Shown: piece after piece, positions 8,543 through 16,117 of the stretch
How the letters are laid out: each line of letters starts with the position of its first letter
Numbering within the stretch: the stretch's first letter is position 1
Assembly (NCBI GenBank): GCA_965278965.1
Contig: OZ257127.1
Location: 1,674,001-1,738,000, forward strand
Reading direction: 5' to 3'
DNA length: 64,000 nt
From: UBA10649 sp965278965
GTDB taxonomy: Bacteria; Actinomycetota; Actinomycetes; S36-B12
Notes under the pieces: generated by a model
The model's database searches: none
What the model saw: only the letters and a program-made list of their open reading frames with translations
What the model was told of the DNA's origin: nothing
Program-made: the position numbers and the translations under genes

Positions 8543-9112
8543 ATGTCCATCCTGAACACCGAGATCAAGCCCTTCACGGCCACGGCCTACAAGAAGGGCG
8601 AGAAGGACTACGTGACCGTCACGGACGCGGACCTGCGCGGCCAGTGGTCGGTCGTGTTCTTCTACCCCGCCGACTTCACCTTCGTGTGCCCGACCGAGCT
8701 CGGCGACATGGCCGACCTCTACGAGGACTTCAAGGGCCTCGGCGTGGAGATCTACGGCGTGTCCACCGACACCCACCACGTCCACAAGGCATGGGCCGAC
8801 TCCTCGGACACCATCGGCAAGATCGAGTACTTCCTGATCGGTGACCCGTCCTGGACGCTCACGACCAACTTCGACAACCTGCGCGAGGGTGTCGGCCTGG
8901 CCGACCGCGGCACGTTCCTCGTCGACCCCGACGGCATCATCCAGTACCTGGAGATCACGCCCGAGGGCGTCGGCCGCAACGCCGCCGAGCTGCTGCGCAA
9001 GATCAAGGCCGCCCAGTACGTGCGGTCGCACCCGGGCGAGGTCTGCCCGGCGAAGTGGGAGGAGGGCGACTCGACCCTCGCCCCGTCGATCGACCTCGTC
9101 GGCAAGATCTGA
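8543..9112 (+). CDS. ahpC: AhpC, alkyl hydroperoxide reductase peroxiredoxin subunit
   Basis: A 189-residue typical 2-Cys peroxiredoxin of the AhpC class, which reduces hydrogen peroxide, organic peroxides and peroxynitrite. The peroxidatic cysteine is C49 in FTFVCPTELGD and the resolving cysteine is C168 in HPGEVCPAKW. The sequence is close to the proteobacterial AhpC type that pairs with AhpF, not to the mycobacterial AhpC/AhpD type. The ATG at 8543 has AAGGAG 6-7 bases upstream; an upstream in-frame ATG at 8447 would lie on the -35 element and is rejected. It is expected to be induced by OxyR and is followed by ahpF. Confidence 0.96.
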   Translation: MSILNTEIKPFTATAYKKGEKDYVTVTDADLRGQWSVVFFYPADFTFVCPTELGDMADLYEDFKGLGVEIYGVSTDTHHVHKAWADSSDTIGKIEYFLIGDPSWTLTTNFDNLREGVGLADRGTFLVDPDGIIQYLEITPEGVGRNAAELLRKIKAAQYVRSHPGEVCPAKWEEGDSTLAPSIDLVGKI

Positions 9113-9150
9113 CGCTCGCTCGACACCCGCAGGACCCGCACCCGCGGCGG

Positions 9151-9211
9151 GTTGAGCGGCGGTTTGCGGAATGCGAGCCGCAAGGCGAGCGACCACAGAC
9201 CGCCGCTCAAC
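9151..9211 (+). repeat. 61-bp palindromic dispersed repeat, copy A
   Basis: Perfect 13-bp terminal inverted repeats (9151-9163 and 9199-9211; GTTGAGCGGCGGT and its complement) enclose a nested TTGCGG/CCGCAA stem. It lies between ahpC and ahpF. It is homologous along its whole length to the reverse complement of the element at 50214-50273, sharing GGAATGCGAGCCG and AAGGCGAGCGA. A folded RNA here could terminate or stabilise the ahpC message. Confidence 0.8.
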
Positions 9212-9265
9212 GATCGTGCCGCTCACGGACACGCCCCAATCGACCCGCACCTCCAGGAGGACGAC

Positions 9266-10852
9266 ATGCTCGACGCCGCCACGACCGCCTCGCTGTCCGG
9301 CTACCTCGAGAACGTGCGTGAGCCGGTCGAGCTCGTCGCCTCGCTCGACGACAGCGCCAAGTCCGCCGAGCTCGCCTCACTGCTCGAGGAGACCGCGGCC
9401 CTGTCCGAGCTGATCACCTACCGTCGCGCCGACACCGCGACCCGCCGCCCGTCGTTCCGGGTCGAGCGCCTGGGCACCGACGTCGCGGTCGAGTTCGCCG
9501 GCGTTCCGATGGGCCATGAGTTCACGTCGTACGTGCTCGCGCTGCTTCAGGTGGGCGGCCACCCCGTGCGGGCAGACGAGGAGACCCTCGCCCAGGTGCG
9601 CGCGCTCGAGGGCGAGCTCCGGTTCGAGACGTACATGTCGCTCACGTGCCAGAACTGCCCGGACGTCGTCCAGGCCCTGAATGCGATGAGCGTCGTGAAC
9701 CCGCACATCACCCACGTCGCCATCGACGGGGCGCTCAACACCGACGAGGTCGAGGCCCGGCAGATCCTCGCCGTGCCCACCGTCTACCTCAACGGCGAGC
9801 TGTTCGGCTCCGGCCGCATGACGATCGAGCAGATCGTCGCGAAGCTCGACACCGGTGCTGCCGAGCGCCAGGCGGCCGCCGTCGCGGCGAAGGAGCCGTT
9901 CGACGTGCTCGTCGTCGGGGGTGGTCCCGCCGGTGCCGCGGCAGCGATCTACGCCGCGCGCAAGGGGATCCGGACGGGGATCGCCACCGAGCGGTTCGGT
10001 GGCCAGGTCCTCGACACGATGGCGATCGAGAACTTCGTCTCCGTCTCGTACACCGAGGGGCCGAAGCTGGCGACCGCACTCGAGCAGCACGTGCTGGAGT
10101 ACGACGTCGACGTCATGCACATGCAGCACGCCACCGGCCTGCGGCCGGCCGACGACGACGGCCTGCTGACCGTCGAGCTCGACAGCGGTGCGGCCCTGCG
10201 CGCCCGCACCGTTGTGCTGTCGACCGGGGCGCGCTGGCGGACGATGGACGTTCCCGGCGAGGACGAGTACCGCAACAAGGGCGTCACGTTCTGCCCGCAC
10301 TGCGACGGCCCGCTGTTCAAAGGCAAGCGCGTCGCCGTCATCGGTGGCGGCAACTCCGGCGTCGAGGCGGCGATCGACCTGGCGGGCATCGTCGGGCATG
10401 TCACGTTGCTGGAGTTCGACGACCGCCTGCGCGCCGACGAGGTCCTGCAGCGCAAGGCGCGCAGCATGCCCAACGTCGACATCGTCGTGAGCGCCGTGAC
10501 GACAGAGGTCCTCGGCGACGGGTCGCGCGTGACCGGGCTGAGCTACGACGACCGCGTCACGGGCGCCGCCCACCGCATCGACCTCGACGGAGTTTTCGTC
10601 CAGATCGGGCTGCTGCCCAACACCGAGTGGCTGCGCGACGCGGTCGCACTGACCCCGCGAGGTGAGGTGATCGTCGACGACCGCGGTGCCACGTCGATGC
10701 CGGGCGTGTTCGCCGCCGGCGACTGCACGACGGTGCCGTACAAGCAGATCGTCATCGCGCTGGGCGCGGGGGCGACCGCGTCGCTGTCGGCGTTCGACCA
10801 CCTCATCCGCACCTCGGCGCCCGAGGACGCCGGCGCGCTCGTCAGCGCCTGA
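9266..10852 (+). CDS. ahpF: AhpF, alkyl hydroperoxide reductase flavoprotein subunit
   Basis: A 528-residue NADH-dependent disulfide reductase that recycles AhpC; the family is about 520 residues long. The N-terminal double thioredoxin-fold domain carries TCQNCPD (C128, C131). The thioredoxin reductase-like part has a GGGPAG FAD loop (about 218-223), a second redox centre CPHCDGP (C343, C346) and an NADH-binding GGGNSG. The C-terminal FAAGDCTTVPYKQ motif binds the FAD ribityl region. The ATG at 9266 has CAGGAGGA upstream. Together with ahpC and the divergent oxyR it forms a complete peroxide-response unit. Confidence 0.96.
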   Translation: MLDAATTASLSGYLENVREPVELVASLDDSAKSAELASLLEETAALSELITYRRADTATRRPSFRVERLGTDVAVEFAGVPMGHEFTSYVLALLQVGGHPVRADEETLAQVRALEGELRFETYMSLTCQNCPDVVQALNAMSVVNPHITHVAIDGALNTDEVEARQILAVPTVYLNGELFGSGRMTIEQIVAKLDTGAAERQAAAVAAKEPFDVLVVGGGPAGAAAAIYAARKGIRTGIATERFGGQVLDTMAIENFVSVSYTEGPKLATALEQHVLEYDVDVMHMQHATGLRPADDDGLLTVELDSGAALRARTVVLSTGARWRTMDVPGEDEYRNKGVTFCPHCDGPLFKGKRVAVIGGGNSGVEAAIDLAGIVGHVTLLEFDDRLRADEVLQRKARSMPNVDIVVSAVTTEVLGDGSRVTGLSYDDRVTGAAHRIDLDGVFVQIGLLPNTEWLRDAVALTPRGEVIVDDRGATSMPGVFAAGDCTTVPYKQIVIALGAGATASLSAFDHLIRTSAPEDAGALVSA

Positions 10853-10873
10853 CCCGCGTCAGCGCCTGACCCG
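10840..10873 (+). repeat. Perfect 17-bp tandem duplication over the ahpF stop codon
   Basis: CGTCAGCGCCTGACCCG occurs at 10840-10856 and again at 10857-10873 with no bases between. The first copy supplies the last codons and TGA of ahpF; the second gives a duplicate of the same stop in the same relative position. It looks like a small slippage or duplication event. Confidence 0.85.
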
Positions 10874-10874
10874 C

Positions 10875-10939
10875 GACGCGCCTGGAATGGTCGCTATCCG
10901 GGCGGAATGTCCGTTTATAGCGACCACTAGAGGCGCCTC
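10875..10939. terminator. Imperfect 23-bp inverted repeat between convergent ahpF and ykgJ-like gene
   Basis: Arms at 10875-10897 and 10917-10939 pair with four mismatches. The inner ten bases (TGGTCGCTAT / ATAGCGACCA) are perfect around a 19-base loop. There is no T tract. Its position between two gene ends facing each other suggests a bidirectional transcript end or a mobile palindromic element. Confidence 0.5.
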
Positions 10940-10944
10940 GGCGG

Positions 10945-11400
10945 TCAGGGGTCGAGGCGGCCGGCCGTGCGGATCGCGTCGGCCTCGGCCCGGGTCGCGT
11001 CGTCGGCGTAGGAGAACTCCCACGACCGGATGCGCTCCGCGATCAGCGGGGTGTCGTCGTTGACGCGGCCGACCGCGGTGAAGAGCCGGCAGTCGAACAC
11101 CTTGCAGGTGCGCGGCCGGTCCGCGTAGATCGTGCAGGCATCGTCGACGAGCATCGGGCACGCGCCCTCGTGGTCGTAGCCCATCACGTAGTGCCCCGGC
11201 GGCAGGCCCGGTGCCGGGAACAGCAGCTCCGGCGGGATCACCGCGAGCGCGCGCACGTCCGTCGGCTCGACGTGGACGAACTGGCCCGAACGGCAGCACG
11301 CGGTGCACGAGCCGCAGGGGACGTCGGAGTCGCCGTCGCCAGCCAGCGCCGCGCGCATGCCGCCCAGCCACTCCCCGAACTCCCCGGCGGGACGGGTCAC
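10945..11400 (-). CDS. YkgJ-family cysteine-cluster protein
   Basis: A 151-residue protein with the YkgJ/Flagellin N-methylase-type metal-binding cysteine pattern: CGSCTACC near residue 30, then C in GACPML, C in DACTIY and C in RTCKVFDC. The family is thought to bind zinc or an iron-sulfur cluster; its role is not established. The GTG start (11400) overlaps the holB stop as GTGA, making it the last gene of the topA-tmk-holB operon. The longer frame upstream is antisense to holB. Family assignment is confident; function is open. Confidence 0.8.
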   Translation of the reverse strand: MTRPAGEFGEWLGGMRAALAGDGDSDVPCGSCTACCRSGQFVHVEPTDVRALAVIPPELLFPAPGLPPGHYVMGYDHEGACPMLVDDACTIYADRPRTCKVFDCRLFTAVGRVNDDTPLIAERIRSWEFSYADDATRAEADAIRTAGRLDP

Positions 11401-12590
11401 GCCACGCGGATCCACGGGTCCTTCAGCTCGACCATGAGGGACTCCAGCGCGACCTGCGGGGTCACGTTCGACTCGATCTGCTGGCGGCAGTACGCGATCG
11501 CGCGCAGGCGACGTCCGGTGTCGTTCGGCGTGCTGCTCGCGGCGAGAACACCGAGCTGGGGGCTCATCTGTTCGTTGATGAGCTCGACTGTCGCGCCGAC
11601 CTGCACGGCCAGCACGTCGCGGTACAGACCCAGAAGGTCGACGAGCGCCCGGTCGACCTGGTCGCGGACCGTTCGCGTCCGGCGAGTCTTCTGCCGGGCC
11701 GCAAGATCTTTCGCCGCGGACGACATGAGCCGCTTGATCCGCGCGGCCGTGATGCCGGCCGCGCCGTCGCCGTACTCCGTGGCGAGGTCCGCGTCCTCCG
11801 TGGCATCGAGCCGGTCGGTGATCGCGCGCGCGTCCTCCGTCGCCGCAGCCAGCAGTGCTGCCGCGGCGGCGAAGCACGACGGGACATCGGTCAGCTGGCC
11901 GGGCACCGACAGCACCTCCTGCCGGCGTGCACGCACGTGCTCGTCCCGGGCGAGGGCGCGTGCGCGGCCGATGTGCCCCTGCGACGCACGCGCCGCGAAC
12001 GCTGCCATCGCGGGGTCGACGCCCTCGGCCTCGACGAGCAGCGCGGCGACGTCCTGAGTCGACGGTGTACGCAGCGGCACGTGGCGCGTCCGGGAGACGA
12101 TGGTCGGCAGCACGTCCTCGACGCTCGGCGCGCACAGGACCCACACCGTGTGCGGCGGTGGCTCCTCGAGCGACTTCAGCAGCACGTTGACGGCCTGGTC
12201 CGTGAGTCGGTCGGCGTCCTCGATGACGATGACGTGCCACGGGGCGACGATCGGAGCCATGGCCGCCCGGACGACCAGGTCGCGGGCCTCGCTCGTCTTG
12301 TAGCTCAGCGTGTCCGTCGCCACGAGGTCGACATCGGGGTGGCCGCCTGCCGGCGCGGTGCGGCACACCTCGCAGACACCGCAGCCGTCCTCCGGGCAGG
12401 CGAGCGCGGTGGCGAAGCAGATGGCCGCGGTGGACCGGCCCGAACCCGGGGGGCCGGTGACGAGCCAGGCGTGTGTCATGGCCGGCCCGTTCTCCCCGTG
12501 CCGGATCCGCTCCGCGTCCGCCACCGCGTGCGACAGCTCCGCGACGACCGCGTCCTGGCCGACGAGCCGGGACCAGATCGGGGTGCTCAT
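11397..12590 (-). CDS. holB: DNA polymerase III delta-prime subunit
   Basis: A 397-residue clamp-loader subunit that helps load the sliding clamp at replication forks. The AAA+ domain begins with the P-loop GPPGSGRST, where the usual Lys is Arg, as expected for delta-prime proteins that do not hydrolyse ATP. A zinc module follows (CPEDGCGVCEVC), then VIVIEDADRLT and the sensor region LPTIVSRTRHVPLR. The C-terminal half is the helical oligomerisation domain. The ATG at 12590 overlaps the tmk stop by four bases, and the topA-tmk-holB order is common in actinobacteria. Confidence 0.94.
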   Translation of the reverse strand: MSTPIWSRLVGQDAVVAELSHAVADAERIRHGENGPAMTHAWLVTGPPGSGRSTAAICFATALACPEDGCGVCEVCRTAPAGGHPDVDLVATDTLSYKTSEARDLVVRAAMAPIVAPWHVIVIEDADRLTDQAVNVLLKSLEEPPPHTVWVLCAPSVEDVLPTIVSRTRHVPLRTPSTQDVAALLVEAEGVDPAMAAFAARASQGHIGRARALARDEHVRARRQEVLSVPGQLTDVPSCFAAAAALLAAATEDARAITDRLDATEDADLATEYGDGAAGITAARIKRLMSSAAKDLAARQKTRRTRTVRDQVDRALVDLLGLYRDVLAVQVGATVELINEQMSPQLGVLAASSTPNDTGRRLRAIAYCRQQIESNVTPQVALESLMVELKDPWIRVA

Positions 12591-13228
12591 GCCCGCACCT
12601 CGTCCGGGCCCGGGAGGTCGCGGACAACGCGGTCGAGGATCGCGGCCGCGATCGCGTCGACCGGCAAGGTCGCGTCGAGGACGAGGTAGCGATCCGCGCT
12701 CGAGGACGCGATCGCCAGGAACCCCGCGCGGACCCGGTCGTGGAAGTCGATCGGCTCGGCCTCGAGGCGGTCGCGCTGGTCGAACCGGGCGAGGCCGCGC
12801 CGCGGATCAACGTCGAGCAGCACCGTGAGGTTCGGGAGCAGGCCATCGGTCGCCCACAGGCTCAGCTCACGGATCGCGTCGGGGCCGAGCGCGCGCCCGT
12901 ACCCCTGGTACGCGACGGAGGAGTCGAGGTAGCGGTCGCACACGACGACAGCACCGCGCGCCAGGGCCGGCCGGACGACCTGCGCGACGTGCTCGCCGCG
13001 CGCCGCGGCGTACAGCAGCGCCTCGGCGCGGGCGTCGAGCCCGGCGAACTCGGGCGAGAGGACGACGTGGCGCATCGCCTCGGCGGCAGGGGTGCCCCCG
13101 GGCTCACGGGTCCGAACGACGTCGTGGCCACGAGCAGCGAGCGCCTCGGCGAGCAGCCGCTCCTGCGTCGACTTGCCGGCGCCCTCGCCCCCTTCGAAGG
13201 CGACGAAGTAGCCGGTCGCCCCGCTCAT
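12587..13228 (-). CDS. tmk: Thymidylate kinase
   Basis: A 213-residue dTMP kinase that makes dTDP for DNA synthesis. The P-loop FEGGEGAGKST is at about 10-20, the DR(Y) motif in VVCDRYLDSSVAYQG around 95-109, and REPGGTP (about 41-47) is the substrate loop. The length is normal. ATGA overlaps join it to topA upstream and holB downstream, so the three are probably one transcript. Confidence 0.95.
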   Translation of the reverse strand: MSGATGYFVAFEGGEGAGKSTQERLLAEALAARGHDVVRTREPGGTPAAEAMRHVVLSPEFAGLDARAEALLYAAARGEHVAQVVRPALARGAVVVCDRYLDSSVAYQGYGRALGPDAIRELSLWATDGLLPNLTVLLDVDPRRGLARFDQRDRLEAEPIDFHDRVRAGFLAIASSSADRYLVLDATLPVDAIAAAILDRVVRDLPGPDEVRA

Positions 13229-15909
13229 CGTGACGCGGCTGCCTTCGTTCGCGGGGTCGTCTTCTTCGCCGTGGACCGCTTCGCCGCCGCCTTCTTGACG
13301 ACCCTCTTCGTGGTCTTCTTCGGCTCGAGCCCCTCGAGCGCCTCCTTGGCGCGACGCTCGGACAACAGGTCGCTGGCCCGCTCGACCGACACGGTCGACG
13401 GGTCGTCCGCCGACCGGAGCGACGCATTGGTCACGCCGTCCGTGACGTACGGACCCCAGCTGCCGTCCTTGACCACGATCGCCAGACCGGTCGTCGGGTC
13501 GACGCCGACCTCGCGCAGCGGCGGCTTGGCCTGGCCGCGGCCGCGCCGGGCCTTCGGTTGGGCGAAGAGTGCCAGCGCCTGTTCCAGCGTCACGGTGAAG
13601 ATCTCGTCCTCGCTGCCGAGCGATCGCGAGTCCTTCTCCTTGGTCAGGTACGGCCCGTAGCGGCCGTTCTGGGCGAGGATCTGCACGCCGTCGGCCGGGT
13701 CCGCGCCGACGACCCGCGGCAGCGACAGCAGCCGCAGCGCGTCCTCGAGCGTGACGGTGGAGACCGTCATCGACGAGAACAGCGAGGCCGTGCGCGGCTT
13801 GGCGCTCTTCGGCGACCCCTCCGGAAGGACCTCCGTGACGTACGGGCCGTAGCGACCTGACTTCGCCACGATCTCCAGGCCCGTCGTGGGGTCGGTGCCC
13901 AGCGCGTGGTCGCCCGAGGGCTCGGCCAGCAGCTCCTCCGCCTTCTGGGCGGTCAGCTCGTCCGGCGCGAGGCCGATCGGCACGTTGGCACGCTCCTCGC
14001 CCCGCTCGACGTAGGCGCCGTAGCGTCCCACGCGCAGCGCGGCGTCGGAGCCGGCGATCGGGAACGTCGCGATCACCCGGGCGTCGATCGCGCCGAGGTC
14101 CTCGGTGAGCGGCTTCACGCCCGGGAAGTCCGCGCCGCCGACGGCGTGGCCCCCACGCCAGAACGCGGCGAGCTGGGCGACCTTGTCGGCGTCACCGACC
14201 GAGATGAGGTCGAGGATCTCCTCCATGTTGGCCGTGAACTGGTAGTCGATGAGCGCGGTGAAGTGCTCCTCGAGCAGCCGCACGACCGCGAAGGCGGTGA
14301 ACGAGGGGACGAGGGCGGACCCCTTCTTCCACACGTAGCCGCGGTCGACGATGGTGCTCATGATCGACGCGTAGGTGGACGGCCGGCCGATGCCGAGCTC
14401 CTCCAGCTTCGCGACGAGCTTGGCCTCGGTGTAGCGGGCCGGCGGGGACGTCGCGTGGCCGTCGGCCGTTAGCTTCTCCCCGACGACCGGGGCATCCACG
14501 GCCAGCCGCGGCAGCTCACGTTCACGGGTGTCGTCGTCGGCGTCCGCGGAGTCGACGACGTCCTTCAGCGCGGCGTAGAAACCGGCGAAGACGACGACCG
14601 TGCCGGAGGCGGTGAACTCCGCGTCCGTGCCGTCGGCGGTCGTGGCCCCGAGCTTGACGGTCGTCGTCGCGACCTGGGCGTTCGCCATCTGCGAGGCGAC
14701 GGTGCGCTTCCAGATCAGGTCGTAGAGAGCGAACTCGTCGGCGTTCAGCTCGCCGGACACCTCGCCCGGGGTGCGGAAGACGTCGCCGGCCGGCCGGACC
14801 GCCTCGTGCGCCTCCTGTGCGTTCTTCACCTTGCTGGCATAAGTGCGGGGAGCCGACGCGACGAACTGCGGGCCGTACAGGTCCGCGGCCTGCGACCGTG
14901 CAGCGTTGACGGCCTGCTCCGACAGGTGCACCGAGTCGGTGCGCATGTAGGTGATGTAGCCGTTCTCGTACAGGCTCTGTGCGATGCGCATCGTGCGCTG
15001 GCTGCCCCAGCGCAGCCGGTTGGACGCCTCCTGCTGGAGCGTCGAGGTGATGAACGGGGCCTTCGGCTGGCGCTGCCCCGGCTTCTCGACCACCGATCGC
15101 ACGGTGAAGGACGCGCCGGACAGCTGATCGACGAGGGTCGTCGCTCGCTGCTCGTCCAGGCGCACGACGTCACTGCGGCGAGCCTGGCCGGACTGGTCGA
15201 AGTCGTTGCCGGTCGCGACCCGCACGCCGTCGACCCCGGTCAGGCGGGCGTCGAACGAGCCCGCGTCGGCGGTGAACTGCCCTTGGACGTCCCAGTACGA
15301 CGCCGCGGTGAAGGCGATTCGCTCACGCTCGCGGTCGACGACCAGCCGCACCGCGACGGACTGGACCCGCCCGGCGGACTTCGCCTCCCGGCCGATCTTC
15401 TTCCACAGCACCTCGGACACGGGGTAGCCGTAGAGCCGGTCGACGATGCGGCGGGTCTCCTGCGCCTCGACGAGCTGCATGTCCAGGTCGCGCGGGTTCG
15501 CGACCGCCTCACGGATCGCCTCCGGCGTGATCTCGTTGAAGACCATCCGCTTGACCGGCACCTTGGGCCGCAACACCTCCATGAGGTGCCAGGAGATCGC
15601 CTCTCCCTCGCGGTCCTCATCGGTCGCCAGGAGGAGCTCATCGGCATCCTTCAACGCCCGCTTGAGGTCGGCGATCGTCTTCTTCTTCGACTCGTGCACG
15701 ACGTAGTAGGCCTGGAACTGGTCGTCGACGTCGACCGCGAGCTTCGCCCAGGGTTCCTTGCGCAAGGACTCGGGCAGCTCGGAGGCCTTCGACGCGAGGT
15801 CGCGGACGTGCCCCACCGAGGCCATGACGACATAGCCCGGCCCGAGGTAGCCGGCGATCTTCTTCGCCTTGGCCGGCGACTCGACGATCACCAGCGTCGT
15901 ATCCGACAC
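13225..15909 (-). CDS. topA: DNA topoisomerase I
   Basis: A type IA topoisomerase of about 894 residues that relaxes negative supercoils. The TOPRIM domain carries SPAKAKKI near the N-terminus and TDEDREGE at about 96-103. The catalytic tyrosine is Y321 in GYITYMRTDS. The C-terminus has three or four repeats of the type GLEIVAKSGRYGPYV instead of zinc fingers, then a Lys-rich basic tail, which is the actinobacterial arrangement. I chose GTG 15909 because GGAAGG lies seven bases upstream; the ATG at 15924 lies within and just before that site. Head of the topA-tmk-holB operon and divergent from the MFS gene. Confidence 0.95.
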   Translation of the reverse strand: MSDTTLVIVESPAKAKKIAGYLGPGYVVMASVGHVRDLASKASELPESLRKEPWAKLAVDVDDQFQAYYVVHESKKKTIADLKRALKDADELLLATDEDREGEAISWHLMEVLRPKVPVKRMVFNEITPEAIREAVANPRDLDMQLVEAQETRRIVDRLYGYPVSEVLWKKIGREAKSAGRVQSVAVRLVVDRERERIAFTAASYWDVQGQFTADAGSFDARLTGVDGVRVATGNDFDQSGQARRSDVVRLDEQRATTLVDQLSGASFTVRSVVEKPGQRQPKAPFITSTLQQEASNRLRWGSQRTMRIAQSLYENGYITYMRTDSVHLSEQAVNAARSQAADLYGPQFVASAPRTYASKVKNAQEAHEAVRPAGDVFRTPGEVSGELNADEFALYDLIWKRTVASQMANAQVATTTVKLGATTADGTDAEFTASGTVVVFAGFYAALKDVVDSADADDDTRERELPRLAVDAPVVGEKLTADGHATSPPARYTEAKLVAKLEELGIGRPSTYASIMSTIVDRGYVWKKGSALVPSFTAFAVVRLLEEHFTALIDYQFTANMEEILDLISVGDADKVAQLAAFWRGGHAVGGADFPGVKPLTEDLGAIDARVIATFPIAGSDAALRVGRYGAYVERGEERANVPIGLAPDELTAQKAEELLAEPSGDHALGTDPTTGLEIVAKSGRYGPYVTEVLPEGSPKSAKPRTASLFSSMTVSTVTLEDALRLLSLPRVVGADPADGVQILAQNGRYGPYLTKEKDSRSLGSEDEIFTVTLEQALALFAQPKARRGRGQAKPPLREVGVDPTTGLAIVVKDGSWGPYVTDGVTNASLRSADDPSTVSVERASDLLSERRAKEALEGLEPKKTTKRVVKKAAAKRSTAKKTTPRTKAAASR

Positions 15910-15916
15910 GTGTCTG

Positions 15917-15922
15917 CCTTCC
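15917..15922 (-). promoter_or_regulatory. Ribosome-binding site favouring the topA GTG start
   Basis: GGAAGG on the minus strand, seven bases before GTG 15909. The alternative ATG (15924) has no such site and itself overlaps this one. Confidence 0.55.
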
Positions 15923-16075
15923 ATCGGTGCATCGAGCCGACCGGATCCCGGTGTCTGCCGGCAGGCCGGTCCGGCCCTACCGGCTCGGTTCGCCCGGCGG
16001 AGTCTGACGGTACGACAGCCGGTCCTGTCAACTCGGCATCGGCCCGGGACTGGCGCGGCCCGGGCGGACGACGTA

Positions 16076-16095
16076 GGGTGAACGATCGTTCACCC
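16076..16095. promoter_or_regulatory. Perfect 20-bp palindromic operator, probably for the TetR-like repressor
   Basis: GGGTGAACGATCGTTCACCC is a perfect palindrome 22 bases upstream of the MFS start. GTGAACGATCGTTCAC resembles operators of TetR-family repressors, and a TetR-like gene is the second gene of this transcript. Autorepression of the transporter-repressor pair is the simplest reading. Confidence 0.7.
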
Positions 16096-16117
16096 CCTCC
16101 GTCCGGAGACGCCCCCC

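Noticed and set aside
9151..9211. Palindromic repeats as remnants of a CRISPR array
   Set aside because: Single copies far apart, no regular spacers and no cas genes; they are dispersed palindromes.
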